Shown: positions 18,501 through 27,334, counted from the stretch's first letter. The stretch: 64,000 bases of DNA from Trachythela sp. YZ-2020 (GCA_016169945.1 JADLSH010000114.1:62001-126000); one strand, 5' to 3'. Numbers and translations are program-made. The notes: generated by a model from the letters alone, not told the origin.

Positions 18501-21240
18501 TGATGGCTGACATGGCAGTAGAACTAAAGAAACATAGTATAGCTGCAGTTTCATTATGGCCTGGTGTTGTACGTACGGAGACTGTCCGTGACATAATGGA
18601 TGGTAAATATGGGGAACGTCTGGGTAAAATGGTAGGTGCTGTATAATAGAGGACTTTTAAATCGAGTTTGTAAAGGCCATTTTACACGAGGCAATTTTTA
18701 CTGCAACTTCCAACACAATCTCGGACACAGAGTCATGTTATGTAAAACCTATTCCCAGCTTAAATTGAGAACTTGCCCCGCATTTTACTCCGTCAACCTT
18801 TTCCCCACGTAACATACCATAAAGGCATGAAAGAAATGAGTGAGCATGAAAAATATCAGAAAAGTGAGAAGCAGTCAATGCTCACAGATTTACTGTTAAT
18901 ACTTTTTAACATAACATCGATCTATGTCCGAAATAACATGTCCTTAGGGAAACAAATTGGTTGAAAAATAGGTATAGAGAACATTTTGAGCGAAGCTAGC
19001 CCCTTCGTGTAACTTCCTGAATACTGCAAAACGCTGCAATTCAACACTCAGGATATTTGTAAGATAAATCCAAATAGGTAATCTTGTTCACAAAATCCCG
19101 GTAGTTTTCACGCCTTCGAAACGGCGAGTATTTCAACCAATCAGATATCAGGATGGCTCATATACAGTGGTATTATAAATTGTATTGTCCACGGTCATTC
19201 AACTGTTATTCGACAAATAGAATAAACGATGCATTGACTTGACTACTTTTATTTAGTTCGAGTTATTTCCAGGCAATTACATCGAGACTCCTGAGTTTAC
19301 AGGGAAGGCAGTGATGGCCCTAGGGAGCGGTAAGCAGAACTCAAACATGGAATAACGTTTAATTTACCTTACTTATATCTTAATTCGCGTAGCCGGTACT
19401 TGCTTTCGCCTAGTCTTAAATTCGCGCAATTTAATTGTCGTGCTTCCTTAATGCGATATTTCCGCACACCTTGAAACTGAACAAAACTAGAAAATCACGC
19501 TTAAATTTTGGTTTGCTTTTGTTGAAATAACGTTGGTACTTTAAATTTTCAATCCATTTCTTGTGGATTATGATTCACGCGGATTCTAATACTACCCTAT
19601 CCCCCCGCATATAGGCGCCACCCAGATATAGGCGCATTCGCTTATATCCGGATGTACGCGCATGCGCCTTTAAATTATCAAAACCTGAGTGTATGAGATT
19701 GTTCAACAAACAACGAAAGTAAGTATACAAGGATAACTTTAATGAGTGAAAAGAGTTCTTACGGCATCAAACATTGCCTTCCCGTTAAAAAAGTCACTGC
19801 CATACGTTATTCTTCGTCTTTATTCTTTTATTCCTATTATCTATTATAATAGATATTATTGTTATCTTTCTATTAACTATGATTAGTGGCTTATTTTGGA
19901 GGAGAACAAAGGTGCGCCTACACACGCATTTTTATGGCGCATGCGCCTCTAAACGATTATTTTCACCATGGCCGGATTTTGAGGGGGGTTGCGTTTTTCA
20001 CCTTACTTTAGAATTTTTGCACCTCTCCTGGAAATTCATGCACCTCCCCTTGGCTTGAGAAAAGTCAAATGATCGATTAAAATCAAACTTAAAATTCAAT
20101 AATAGCAAAAAATATGATAACCAACTTGCCAAGTTCGATTAAACACAATGTCAATTGGATGAGTTATATGGTCATATTTCATAAATACATTGACACATAT
20201 ATACAGCGGGGACTTCTCTCCCAGGGAGGCTGGGGTCCGGACCGCTGCACCTCCCCTAAAACATCTTCAACCTCCCCTAGCATTTACACCGGCCTTGATT
20301 TTCACTCGAAAAAACGTAAATACCACTTATAGGCGCATGCGCTTATATGCGGGCTAATAGGGTGGGAAAGAATGATGTGTTTGAAATATCGATATATTTG
20401 TTAATTATATTTAGCTGATTAATAATGCATTTATCAATACACAGATAAAAACGTCATGAGAAAGACTGGGAGGATATTAGTAGTTGCTGAACTTGCGAGA
20501 GAATATGGATTTAAAGATGCTGGAGGTATGTTTGTTTGTCGGAGGTATACAGGGTGTATAAAAAAATCACATTTGAACCCAACGCTTTTTGTTATTCTCT
20601 CTTAAACGTGTGCAAAATTAGCGCTAATTTGACCGGAGATTAGATTCATTTCCAGTACCGACAAAGGTCAAACTTGTCCCTCCTGTTTTATACCTGCTTT
20701 AGGCGTTCACCTTGCAGGGCCGTATAGCCAACTGTGCGACAATGCGATATTTATTGCACCAAATAGCCGTTAACCATGTTTTAATTAACCATGTTGGCGA
20801 CGAGTGTACGCGATTTTGAATGTATATCATCTGGGAATCAGAGTGGTCTCAGAATGTTGGAGACACCGTTTTAACCCTCAGATTTTCAAAATTTTCCGGG
20901 GTAGCATGTCCCCGGAACCCCCTCGAGATTCTCGACTTTGGCCTCGGACGGATTAGTCGCACCAATGTTAACATCGTGGCCACGGCCCTGCCTTGTATTA
21001 AGCAGTCACTTGCGAAATCCCCGAGGGTGACCGTTCAATACATGTTCGGCTATGTATGAGAACAACCTACTGTAGACTGACATGTCATTACGATCAATAC
21101 CTTTAGGTATCCAACCAGGATCTTTTCGTCAAGTAAAATTCCTGTTCCATCGTTTCTTCCCAAGTCTCGAATGGATGATACCACAATTCCTTTATATGCC
21201 TTGGTGGATGATTGCCATCGGGATACACAAGTTTTGGTAA
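6477..21240 (+). CDS. DHRS1: DHRS1-like short-chain dehydrogenase/reductase, 10 exons
   Basis: Join: 6477-6597, 8166-8197, 9093-9236, 10729-10764, 11679-11719, 17909-18041, 18491-18631, 19257-19329, 20445-20525, 21107-21240. The coding length is 936 bases, 311 residues plus TAA, close to vertebrate DHRS1. All introns are GT-AG and every phase agrees. It is a classical SDR fold: dinucleotide motif TGASRGIG at residues 16-23, NNAY at 92-95, catalytic Ser about 150, and YGVGK with Tyr163 and Lys167. The C-terminal third, with WPGVVRTE, the ETPEFTGKAV stretch and an aromatic tail ending IHKFW, is typical of DHRS1 and not of generic SDRs. Family members reduce carbonyl compounds including steroids with NAD(P)H, and human DHRS1 is ER-associated; the hydrophobic C-terminal segment (about 281-305) could tether it here too (inference). 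Introns range from 449 to 6189 bases and are loaded with mobile DNA. Confidence 0.93.
6847..6913 (-). repeat. tRNA-derived SINE head, copy b
   Basis: Minus-strand copy with intact A box and a B box shortened by a small deletion between the anticodon and T arms. Confidence 0.75.
7113..7187 (-). repeat. tRNA-derived SINE head, copy c
   Basis: Full-length minus-strand head. It is the unit directly left of the inversion point at 7188. Confidence 0.8.
7191..7240 (+). repeat. tRNA-derived SINE head, copy d (3' part only)
   Basis: Starts inside the anticodon arm (GAATCGCAGGGCCGCAGG) and keeps the B box and tail. The missing 5' half is what makes the palindrome centre asymmetric. Confidence 0.75.
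7428..7502 (+). repeat. tRNA-derived SINE head, copy e
   Basis: Full-length plus-strand head with A-box and B-box substitutions (TTGCTCAG, CAGATTCAATTC), therefore probably a poor pol III promoter. Confidence 0.75.
8166..8197 (+). CDS. DHRS1: DHRS1-like exon 2 (32-base microexon)
   Basis: Encodes residues 41-51, ending FQDE. Acceptor TTTAG/GGCG, donor GAG/GTATTA. Supported by exact phase agreement with exons 1 and 3 and by position in the family alignment. Confidence 0.85.
8198..9092. other. Intron 2, no further feature
   Basis: AT-rich intron sequence. A short (TTG)n run with CATGACAAC lies near 8761-8785. No ORF or inverted repeat is supported. Confidence 0.5.
9093..9236 (+). CDS. DHRS1: DHRS1-like exon 3
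   Basis: 48 codons covering the second and third Rossmann strands and the NNAY motif. Acceptor TTTTAATAG/ATC, donor GCG/GTAAGC, phase 0 at both ends. Confidence 0.93.
9367..9552. mobile_element. Foldback MITE in intron 3
   Basis: TAGACCATTTGTAGA at the left is mirrored by CAAATGGTCTA at the right, and an inner block TAGCCTCGACTTCATTCT is mirrored by AGAATGAAGTCGAGGCTA. Confidence 0.7.
9731..9893. mobile_element. Foldback MITE in intron 3
   Basis: GTCTAGGTTTGTGCAAAAAT...GTCGTCAC at the left is mirrored, with some mismatches, by GTGACGAC...TTTACATAAACCCTAGAC at the right. Confidence 0.65.
10729..10764 (+). CDS. DHRS1: DHRS1-like exon 4 (36-base microexon)
   Basis: Twelve codons ending EFWEE, the counterpart of the conserved FWE segment before the TWDAINNVGLR block in DHRS1 proteins. 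Acceptor CTTACTAG/GTT, donor GAG/GTACGT, phase 0 at both ends. Leaving it out would keep the frame but delete a conserved loop. Confidence 0.85.
11300..11580. repeat. Degenerate CAACTTGTT-type repeat in intron 4
   Basis: Many imperfect direct and inverted copies of CAACTTGTT, AACAAGTTG and CTACAAGGTTGTTG. Small ORFs read through it but show only the repeat. Confidence 0.6.
11679..11719 (+). CDS. DHRS1: DHRS1-like exon 5
   Basis: Encodes PISTWDAINNVGL plus two bases of an Arg codon. Acceptor TTTTATAG/CCT, donor AAG/GTCAGT. It is followed by the longest intron (6189 bases), which received the Penelope-like insertion. Confidence 0.92.
11853..12254. mobile_element. Harbinger-like MITE with TTA target duplication
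   Basis: TIRs begin GGGGCTGTTTATATGGAAG and end with the inverse. TTA lies directly outside both ends (11850-11852, 12255-12257), the 3-bp TWA-type duplication of PIF/Harbinger elements. Internal G/C-rich sub-repeats (CGGGCTGGC, CGAGATCTCGC, CCGGGATGAAA) occur in both orientations. No transposase. Confidence 0.85.
12850..13080. mobile_element. Foldback MITE, about 80-base arms
   Basis: GGGAACTTTAGATTTGACGA at the left is mirrored at the right end, and the pairing continues through GACTACGACTACGGGATTTT and CCCGTTAAATATCTGCTAAT. The centre is about 70 bases. Confidence 0.85.
13085..14060. other. Intron 5, 5' part: partial dispersed-repeat remnant
   Basis: Around 13500-13625 lies a partial copy of the dispersed repeat described at 39905-40790 (CGCATGCGCATAACG, CCGTCCATGACG, ATGCAGTAACCCCTCGCC). 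The rest is AT-rich with no supported ORF. Confidence 0.45.
14061..14075 (+). repeat. 15-bp direct repeat, left target duplication of the Penelope-like insertion
   Basis: CTATATCTATATAAG is repeated exactly at 17145-17159, just outside the other end of the insertion. The AT-richness makes a chance match possible but unlikely at exactly these borders. Confidence 0.65.
14157..14192 (-). ncRNA. Hammerhead ribozyme motif, left arm
   Basis: Reverse complement of the motif at 17062-17097: core CTGACGA, stem II with a UUUA loop, GAAA, then C-GTC with cleavage expected after GTC (complement of 14161-14163). Helix I is the GAGA/TCTC pair. Confidence 0.75.
14479..15603 (-). pseudogene. Penelope-like polyprotein fragment, left arm (RT C-terminal half + GIY-YIG)
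   Basis: Open from the palindrome centre (15603) to a stop at 14479, with no proper start codon because the 5' half is missing. In order: ALKYFLDQR, RT motif SGVVMGTKMGPNSANLF, active site YRRFIDDC, the SFLDI block, a Cys-rich spacer (CGRAKCYTC), then the endonuclease around CGLLYIGETGRRLGDRF. Compared with the right arm, about 38 codons are missing at the IPRSD/IRETL join. It runs antisense to the host gene. It cannot make a complete enzyme. Confidence 0.85.
15604..16080 (+). pseudogene. Penelope-like RT fragment, right arm
   Basis: Begins at the centre with DVKSLYTVIPH, an RT segment that lies upstream of everything in the left arm, and jumps directly to SPDFYRRFIDDC, so roughly 60 codons are deleted. 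It is then nearly identical to the left arm up to IIPRSDT, where a LINE 3' tail interrupts it. Confidence 0.85.
16081..16196 (+). mobile_element. 5'-truncated LINE 3' tail inserted in the Penelope-like right arm
   Basis: Ends ATAAAGTTTCTATCTATCTA, the same tail as the larger LINE at 28918-32555 (ATAAAAGTTTCTATCTATCT). Interrupting the right arm only, it is younger than the palindrome or arose with it. Confidence 0.7.
16199..16775 (+). pseudogene. Penelope-like GIY-YIG endonuclease fragment, right arm
   Basis: Open from the end of the LINE tail (frame reading VRDIICRNF) through CGRAKCYTC, CGLLYIGETGRR and the conserved terminal block to a stop at 16775. It supplies the segment missing from the left arm. 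Confidence 0.82.
17062..17097 (+). ncRNA. Hammerhead ribozyme motif, right arm
   Basis: Helix I strand TCTC (17062-17065), core CTGACGA (17066-17072), stem II GGGC/GCTC with loop TTTA, GAAA (17086-17089), then C-GTC (cleavage expected after 17093) and the helix I partner GAGA (17094-17097). All universally required core positions are present. Helix III would be only the AC/GT pair with no loop, so activity probably needs two molecules or tandem copies, as described for minimal hammerheads of Penelope-like elements. Confidence 0.78.
17145..17159 (+). repeat. 15-bp direct repeat, right target duplication
   Basis: Same CTATATCTATATAAG as at 14061-14075. Confidence 0.65.
17160..17908. other. Intron 5, 3' part
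   Basis: Noncoding. 17760-17860 is a fragment of the dispersed repeat (AATGGCGGACGACTTTGCATT, CCCGGGTGTAAATATCCGAG). The short ORFs near 17100-17313 are shadows of the repeat DNA. Confidence 0.45.
17909..18041 (+). CDS. DHRS1: DHRS1-like exon 6 (catalytic exon)
   Basis: Completes the split Arg codon and carries INISSAGG, the catalytic serine, and SYGVGKAA with the catalytic Tyr and Lys. Acceptor CTCGTTTAG/GTC, donor GCG/GTTAGT. Confidence 0.94.
18075..18200. repeat. (ATC/ATT)n microsatellite in intron 6
   Basis: Imperfect trinucleotide run of ATC, ATT and GTC units. The Ser- and His-rich ORFs through it are artefacts of the repeat. Confidence 0.85.
18491..18631 (+). CDS. DHRS1: DHRS1-like exon 7
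   Basis: 47 codons with SLWPGVVRTETV, the conserved DHRS1 segment after the catalytic helix. Acceptor TATCTTTAAG/AAT, donor ATG/GTAGGT. Confidence 0.93.
19257..19329 (+). CDS. DHRS1: DHRS1-like exon 8
   Basis: Starts phase 0 after TTTATTTAG; the alternative AG at 19271-19272 would break the frame. Encodes ETPEFTGKAVMALGS and ends in phase 1 at AGCG/GTAAGC. Confidence 0.92.
19593..20363. mobile_element. TIR element in intron 8 (ACCCTAT...CCGCATATA termini)
   Basis: CCGCATATAGGCGC near the left end is mirrored by GCGCTTATATGCGGG at the right, next to CCCTAT / ATAGGG. Internal GCGCATGCGCC palindromes occur several times. Its left part is also present in the duplicated copy (24462-24847). Confidence 0.6.
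20445..20525 (+). CDS. DHRS1: DHRS1-like exon 9
   Basis: 27 codons' worth, phase 1 at both ends, encoding GRILVVAELAREYGFKDAG. Being symmetric (81 bases), it can be skipped without a frameshift. It is the exon absent from the downstream duplicate. Confidence 0.92.
21107..21240 (+). CDS. DHRS1: DHRS1-like exon 10 (last coding exon)
   Basis: Encodes the C-terminal hydrophobic/aromatic segment (FLYMPWWMIAIGIHKFW) and TAA. Acceptor TACCTTTAG/GTA. No convincing AATAAA is seen before the LINE fragment at 21497. Confidence 0.92.
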
Positions 21241-21496
21241 CCGGAATGGTGTATATCGAAATGGTGTTATATGTGAATATCTCTGATCTCAAAACCAGGA
21301 CTAAATAGTGTCTGCTATGCATAAAGGAAGCCAATTGCGGCCATATTAGTCTGACCAGCACAAATCTACCTGTCTCTACTGTGATTTAGCTGACATGTTA
21401 GAAAAGGTTCTTACAATTCTTGGTGGGACAGAAAACATATTGTCTAGATTGAAATTGGTCATCAGTGTCCTCTTTTCCTTCTTAAAATTGCCAATG

Positions 21497-22110
21497 AATT
21501 ATTATTATTATTATTTCAAATTATTTGATAACGGTGACCCTTCAGCGTCGGTGCTGCTTTTCAAGGGGCCGTTAGACTATATACATATATTAAAAATAAA
21601 TATTAAAAACACTATAACATGACGAAAACAGTTTCTATAATTACAATGGATGCATGCATACTAACTTATATTAACTCTTATTAACTCTCATTAACTCTCA
21701 CAGACCCATTAGTTATATAACCTCATTCCGAACAATCCTCCACATATATGTTGTCACTGACTATCCCTTTCCAACTCGTTAACGTAATTATTAATTAAAG
21801 TTTTAAAATTTCTTGCGGAGAGTTGCTTGTAACCATTGACAACATCATTTGGGAGATTGTTCCATGAGGAAGCTCCCCGGTATGAAAAGGACTTCTTCAT
21901 GAAGTCAGTGTTGGGTTTTTCTAAATAAAGTTTACAGTCATTACTCCTTAGAGGATACACGTCATTGTGGCTAAGTTTGAACATATCCGTTATGTATTCT
22001 GGTAGTTCGCCTTGTAAGGCCTTGAATGTCATAGTCATTTCACGTTTCTTAAGCGTTTTTTCAATTTATTCCCAGCCTAAGCTTTCAAATATATCCTTTG
22101 ATCTTACTTC
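21497..22110 (-). mobile_element. 5'-truncated L2/CR1-like LINE fragment
   Basis: On the minus strand a frame encodes the end of a LINE reverse-transcriptase ORF (TFKALQGELPEYITDMF, FSYRGASSWNNLP; 22038-21754), preceded by a related in-frame stretch with a stop near 22065. The 3' end is GGTCACCGTTATCAAATAA followed by (AAT)n near 21497. The TAA-type tail differs from the TCTATCTATCT tail of the LINE at 28.9 kb. Confidence 0.8.
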
Positions 22111-23200
22111 ATAATTATTCAATGAATAACCGTTTGATGCATGCGGTCACACCAATATGGCCGCCTCTATCTAGTTTTATTAAACTTAGCATTCATTGAA
22201 ACGTTCTAGAACTCGTTCAAAGATACATCTTTGGCGTTTCATGCAGAAACCCATTTTCCTTGACTTCAAAGTGAAATATTAAGATACCAAATTTCGATTT
22301 GTAACAAATTTGACAGATTTGAAAATCTCTTCCATTATAAATATTCTGGTTTCTAAACTAAATGGCTCATGAGGTATTTCTGGTATTGTCTGCCATGTTA
22401 GACAGAGCACATAAAGTAGTGTGCACTGGAATGCATTGCTACTCAATGGGTTAAAACAAATAGTATTAGTCATATCAACAGAACATTTTTCAAATGTGGA
22501 GTGTGTTGAATAATAAATGTTGCATAAAACAAAAGAACTTCACAAAACCAATTCATCATTGATGTGGAATTCCACCACTTGAAGGGAACAATTTATAATT
22601 GATATAGTCATAGTCATTCAAGTTTGGAAGACATAGAATGCAATGTCTGTGGTATTCAAGTATGTATAAAACTACACTATGCTGAGTAGTGAGTACTGTA
22701 TATAATGTATCATGTATGCTCCCATCTATACAGTCCATATATTTTGCAAACTATATATTATATATTACCAAATAACTTTAATACTCTTGGTACTGTCACA
22801 CCAAAGAGGTATGTTTACATTAAAAGTCTTTCTTGAAGTTTATTGAACGTTATTCATAAATAAATAAACGTGTGCCCTCGTAGTCTCTAAGTCTCGCTCC
22901 TGTCACTCCTTCGAGTAGCGAATATCGGCCGATAAATATGTTTTCTTTAGCAATTTAAACGTTAAAAATACTTTCTTACCTTTCTCATATGTATTTCCGA
23001 GTTCAAAAGATGAAATTATGAAAATAATTCGCTAAAAAACGCGATTTAGTAGGCAAGAATGCAAATTCCCCATAGATTTTCTAATACGAATTTGCAAATC
23101 TTCTGGCCAGACTAATGGCCGCCGCCAACCGGATGTCGCTGTCGGTGGTCCCAAAAAGATCAAAGAACCTGTCTCTCCTCTATGGTACAAGACCAAAATC
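22111..23200. other. Spacer upstream of the TRIM-like exon
   Basis: AT-rich with only short ORFs. The last about 150 bases before 23207 are more G+C-rich and could hold the promoter and leader of the TRIM-like exon (inference). Confidence 0.35.
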
Positions 23201-23206
23201 AGCAAA

Positions 23207-23690
23207 ATGGCCACTTCGTGTGGTCATGGCGAAGCTGGCATGGCGCATAAAGTTGAAAGTTTATTGGAATGTACAGTGTGTTTAGAAACACTGAATGATC
23301 CACGTACATTGCCATGCTTTCACTCATTTTGCAAGGTTTGTTTGGAAAGAATTGTTCAAAATGCACGCAAGAAATCGAAGTCTGCGAAGATTGAGGATTT
23401 CAATTGTCCGACATGCAGGTCTGTATTTCATTTGAAATCAAATCAGGAAGTAGCAGAGTTATCCTGCAGTCATTTTATTCGAAATATGCTTGAAGCTGTT
23501 CAAATACAACACCAAGCGAAGCATGCCAATTGCTCGAAATGCAATAAACAACAAGCAAGTTGCCGTTGTTTGACATGCGAACTGTTCTTGTGTGACGAGT
23601 GTTTGGCAGAACATAACTCGATACGGGAAAACTGGCCTTGTTTTAAGAACATCTCGTGCTCTGTGTTGAGCATAGAAGATTTGCTGTTAA
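23207..23690 (+). pseudogene. TRIM-like RING/B-box exon, truncated
   Basis: Starts at ATGGCC (good initiation context) and encodes a C3HC4 RING: C22-x2-C25, C37-x-H39, C42-x2-C45, C67-x2-C70. A B-box-like set of Cys/His residues follows at 109-136 (CSKC, CLTC, CDEC, then H136). TRIM proteins are RING E3 ubiquitin ligases that continue with B-box 2, a coiled coil and often NHL repeats; none follow. At about 23690 the reading frame enters the duplicated DHRS1 intron 7 sequence and stops at 23762-23764. AGATTTGCTGTTAATACT occurs twice across the junction. It could be a live gene with a new C-terminus, but a truncated 5' end is more likely. Confidence 0.75.
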
Positions 23691-24119
23691 TACTCACAGA
23701 TTTGCTGTTAATACTTTTTAACATAACATCGATCTATGTTCGAAATAACATGCCCTTAGGGTAAAAAATTGGTTGAAAAATAGGTATAGAGAGTACTTCA
23801 ACATTTTGAGCGAAGCTAGCCCCTTCGTGTAACTTCCTGAATACTGCAAAACGCTGCAATTCAACACTCAGGCTATTTGTAAGATAAATCCAAATAGGTC
23901 ATCTTGTTCACAAAATCCCGGTAGTTTTCACGCCTTCATTTTCTTTTCGCTTAATCGCCGTATATGATGTTACGAGCTGAGAAACGGCGAGTATTTCAAC
24001 CAATCAGATATCAGGATGGCTCATATACAGTGGTATTATAAATTGTATTGTCCACCGTCATTCAACTGTTATTCGACAAATAGAATAAACGATGCATTGA
24101 TTTGACTACTTTTATTTAG

Positions 24120-24192
24120 TTCGAGTTATTTCCAGGCAATTACATCGAGACTCCTGAGTTTACAGGGAAGGCAGTGATGGCCCTAGGGAGCG
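24120..24192 (+). pseudogene. Duplicate of DHRS1-like exon 8
   Basis: All 73 bases and both splice sites are identical to exon 8. Confidence 0.9.
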
Positions 24193-24849
24193 GTAAGCAG
24201 AACTCAAACATGGAATAGCGTTTAATTTACCTTACTTATATCTTAATTCGCATAGCCGGTACTTGCTTTCGCCTAGTCTTAAATTCGCGCAATTTAATTG
24301 TCGTGCTTCCTTAATGCGATATTTCCGCACACCTTGAAACGGAACAAAACTAGAAAATCACGCTTAAATTTTGGTTTGCTTTTGTTGAAATGACGTTGGT
24401 ACTTTAAATTTTCAATCCATTTTTTGTGGATTATGATTCACGCGGATTCTAATACTACCCTATCCTCCCGCATATAGGCGCCACCCAGATATAGGCGCAT
24501 TCGCTTATATCCGGATGTACGCGCATGCGCCTTTAAGTTATCAAAACCTGAGTGTATGAGATTGTTCAACAAACAACGAAAGTAAGTATACAAGGATAAC
24601 TTTAATGAGTGAAAAGAGTTCTTACGGCATCAAACATTGCCTTCCCGTTAAAAAAGTCACTGCCATACGTTATTCTTCGTCTTTATTCTTTTATTCCTAT
24701 TATCTATTATAATAGATATTATTGTTATCTTTCTATTAACTATGATTAGTGGCTTATTTTGGAGGAGAACAAAGGTGCGCCTACACACGCATTTTTATAG
24801 GCGCGTGCGCCTCTAAACGATTATTTTCACCATGGCCGGATTTTGATAA

Positions 24850-25650
24850 TTCTTCGTTCTGAACCTCTGGTATAAAGGTATTGGGCAATTTGCATTTTAA
24901 AATTCTTCACATCTCTGTTAGTTTCTGTTGACGGTCCAGTTGTTTACAAATGCGAATGGCATTTTGGCGAGGATGCGTCTGTATATTATATAACTATGAC
25001 GTATGATGCATTCTATATATTTCCTAGTTTCGCTTAGCCTTTATTTTTGTAGTCTGTGTGCAACCGTACTCTCGAAATTTTATATACACAATGAAATAAT
25101 AAATAAATAAAATTTGAAATAATCGAGGTTGAGTTGACATATTTGTTTAATATATTGGCAAAAACATAAATCACTCATCGCGAATTTAGAATTACAAATG
25201 ATGAAATGTGACAAGCTTTTCATTGAAAAACTGGCATGCTAGCTTTTCAAAAGCTTGTCACATTTCATCAATTTTCAATGCCAAATAAAAATAGTAAAGG
25301 TATAAATAATTGCCAAATAAAATTGCGCGCGTAAATACGTAATATGCAAATATCAACACAACACAACAACATGGATGCACAACAATTACGTACGCACTAT
25401 AAACCATGTAACAGCGTTTGTCTTTTAAAACTTTGCACTATCCTTGGATCACTAGTTTACATTTGGGGCGAGGACTCCGTTTCTTTATACACCCTGTATA
25501 TGTTTGTAAGTTCACGGCAACCAGGTGTAATATATCAACCATGTGTGCTCGCTACTCTGGTGCAATGAGCCTCATTACAATACAAATCAACCCTCAAAAC
25601 AACCAAGACACCACCGTAATATCATTATTCATGTTTTGCTCGCTACTCTG
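24850..25650. other. Unrelated insert within the duplicate
   Basis: Contains an inverted repeat at about 25195-25275 (AATGATGAAATGTGACAAGC / GCTTGTCACATTTCATCA) and, at 25481-25500, a TACACCCTGTATA end like the TA-flanked MITEs at 58.6-59.1 kb. No supported gene. Confidence 0.5.
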
Positions 25651-26189
25651 GTTTAGGTAAATTAGTGCAATCACATTTAGACCCAACGCTTTTTGTTATT
25701 CTCTCTTAAACGTGTGCAAAATTAGCGCTAATTTGACCGGAGATTAGATTCATTTCCAGTACCGACAAAAGTCAAACTTGTCCCTCCTGTGTTATACCTG
25801 CTTTAGACGTTCACCTTGCAGGCCCGTATAGCCAACGGTGCGACAATGCGATATTTATTGCACCAAATAATTTCATAATCACAAATGTACGCGATTTTGA
25901 GTGTATATCATCTGGGAATCAGAGTGGTCTCAGAATGTTGGAAACACCGTTTCAGAACCCTCAGATTTTCAAAATTTTCCGGGGTAGCATGTCCCCGGAA
26001 CCCCCTTGGAATTCTCGACTTTGGCCTCGGACGGATTAGTCGCACCAATGTTAACATCTGGGCCACGGCCCTGCCTTGTATTAAGCAGTCACTTGCGAAA
26101 TCCCCGAGGGTGACAGTTCAATACATGTTCGGCTATGTATGAGAACAACCTACTGTAGACTGACATGTCATTACGATCAATACTTTTAG

Positions 26190-26323
26190 GTATCCAACCA
26201 GGATCTTTTCGTCAAGTAAAATTCCTGTTCCATCGTTTCTTCCCAAGTCTCGAATGGATGATACCACAATTCCTTTATATGCCTTGGTGGATGATTGCCA
26301 TCGGGACACACAAGTTTTGGTAA
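26190..26323 (+). pseudogene. Duplicate of DHRS1-like exon 10
   Basis: Same length and acceptor as exon 10. One difference is seen, ATA to ACA, which would change Ile to Thr four residues before the C-terminal end. In phase with the exon 8 copy. Confidence 0.9.
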
Positions 26324-26439
26324 CCGGAATGGTGTATATCGAAATGGTGTTATATGTGAATATCTATGATCTCAAAACGAGGACTGCCTAAACATATTGT
26401 CTAGATTGAAATTGGTCATCAGTGTCCTCATATAATTAT

Positions 26440-27230
26440 AATTAATTTTATTCGGACGAGGAATTCCAAGAATCCGACAAGAGTCCAGTGTGACCAGATT
26501 TAGCATAATTATGCTAGTTTGGCATAATTCTATAACTTGGGGTCGTGTATTGGCATAATGAAAAATTCAGCTTATTTCTGGCATAAACTTACGGGATAAG
26601 CATAATGTTAGCATAATGTTAGGACATCTCTCTAAAAATGTTGTTTTAGAAGGAAAGTTTAAAAATCTCCCAAATACTTATTATTTGTAGCCAAATTAAT
26701 GCGCTCAGACAGTCAGACTAGTCCCGCCAGTCAGACTAGTTTTGTATTTTTGCTCTATTTCTCATTCTCATTACCATGACGATTGACGATTATAACATCA
26801 TTGCATTGGCTTAGCCTGCGAGCAGGCTCTCTGGGTAGGCTTGAAGCACGTGCTTGAAGTTGAATTTATTCCACTGAGGCAGGACCTTTTTTAATATCGC
26901 AGCGTGGTGGGGCATTTGACCCAGTGGACCCTTTCTATTGCCCCACCACTGAACGTAAAAAATGACTTGCTTCCCCAGCTGCCTGGGCCCTTTGACCATA
27001 AGTTATGCATTGATCAAAGATGATAAGAAACAAGGATTATTCGGGTATCGTCGGACGTTTTGGCACTGCTTTTCAGATTTTTTAACTAAAAGTGTGAATA
27101 TTTTAGGTATATAAAATTAGGCACTTCTCTTCTTCAGTCTTGGCAGTAAATACTGATTCGTTGTGTAGGTACGATCGATGGGTTTGCAGGGTAAACAGCT
27201 TTTCGTTTGACAAAATATTTTGAAAGAATT
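26440..27230. other. No gene recognised
   Basis: 26505-26625 has repeated TTAGCATAAT/GGCATAAT words, a small degenerate repeat. At 26814 sits TTAGCCTGCGAGCAGGCTC, the same hairpin sequence as the ends of the element at 36219-36293. Confidence 0.45.
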
Positions 27231-27239
27231 ATTGTGACC

Positions 27240-27330
27240 TTGCCCTTAAATCTTCCCCCAAAGTGCGTGAAATGGCATTTCAGAGACTGTAGATTTCAAA
27301 TTGTTCTGAGGGAGCATGCCCTCATACCCC
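27240..27330. repeat. Fragment of a dispersed repeat (GGGAGCATGCCC box)
   Basis: CCCCAAAGTGCGTGAAATGG and GAGGGAGCATGCCCTCATAC recur as near copies at 38855-38935. Related GGTAGCATGTCCCCGGAACC boxes occur at 20900 and 25985. Unclassified. Confidence 0.55.
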
Positions 27331-27334
27331 TCTA

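Larger units (their letters stand above)
18888..21473 (+). repeat. Source segment of the downstream partial duplication
   Basis: Blocks 18888-19975, about 20567-21340 and 21434-21473 recur almost unchanged at 23697-24847, about 25670-26390 and 26391-26430. Exons 8 and 10 lie inside the duplicated blocks and exon 9 in the unduplicated gap. Confidence 0.88.
23697..26430 (+). repeat. Partial duplicate of the 3' end of the DHRS1-like gene
   Basis: Same orientation as the source and close to identical in introns. It includes copies of exon 8 (24120-24192) and exon 10 (26190-26323). Between 24848 and about 25669 unrelated sequence replaces the part holding exon 9. The copy also lacks the equivalent of 21341-21433. 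Confidence 0.88.

Noticed and set aside
20820..21059. 79-codon ORF (and duplicate at 25885-26142)
   Set aside because: Lies in intron 9 and its copy; it follows a dispersed repeat with GGTAGCATGTCCCCGGAACC and breaks the DHRS1 model if coding.
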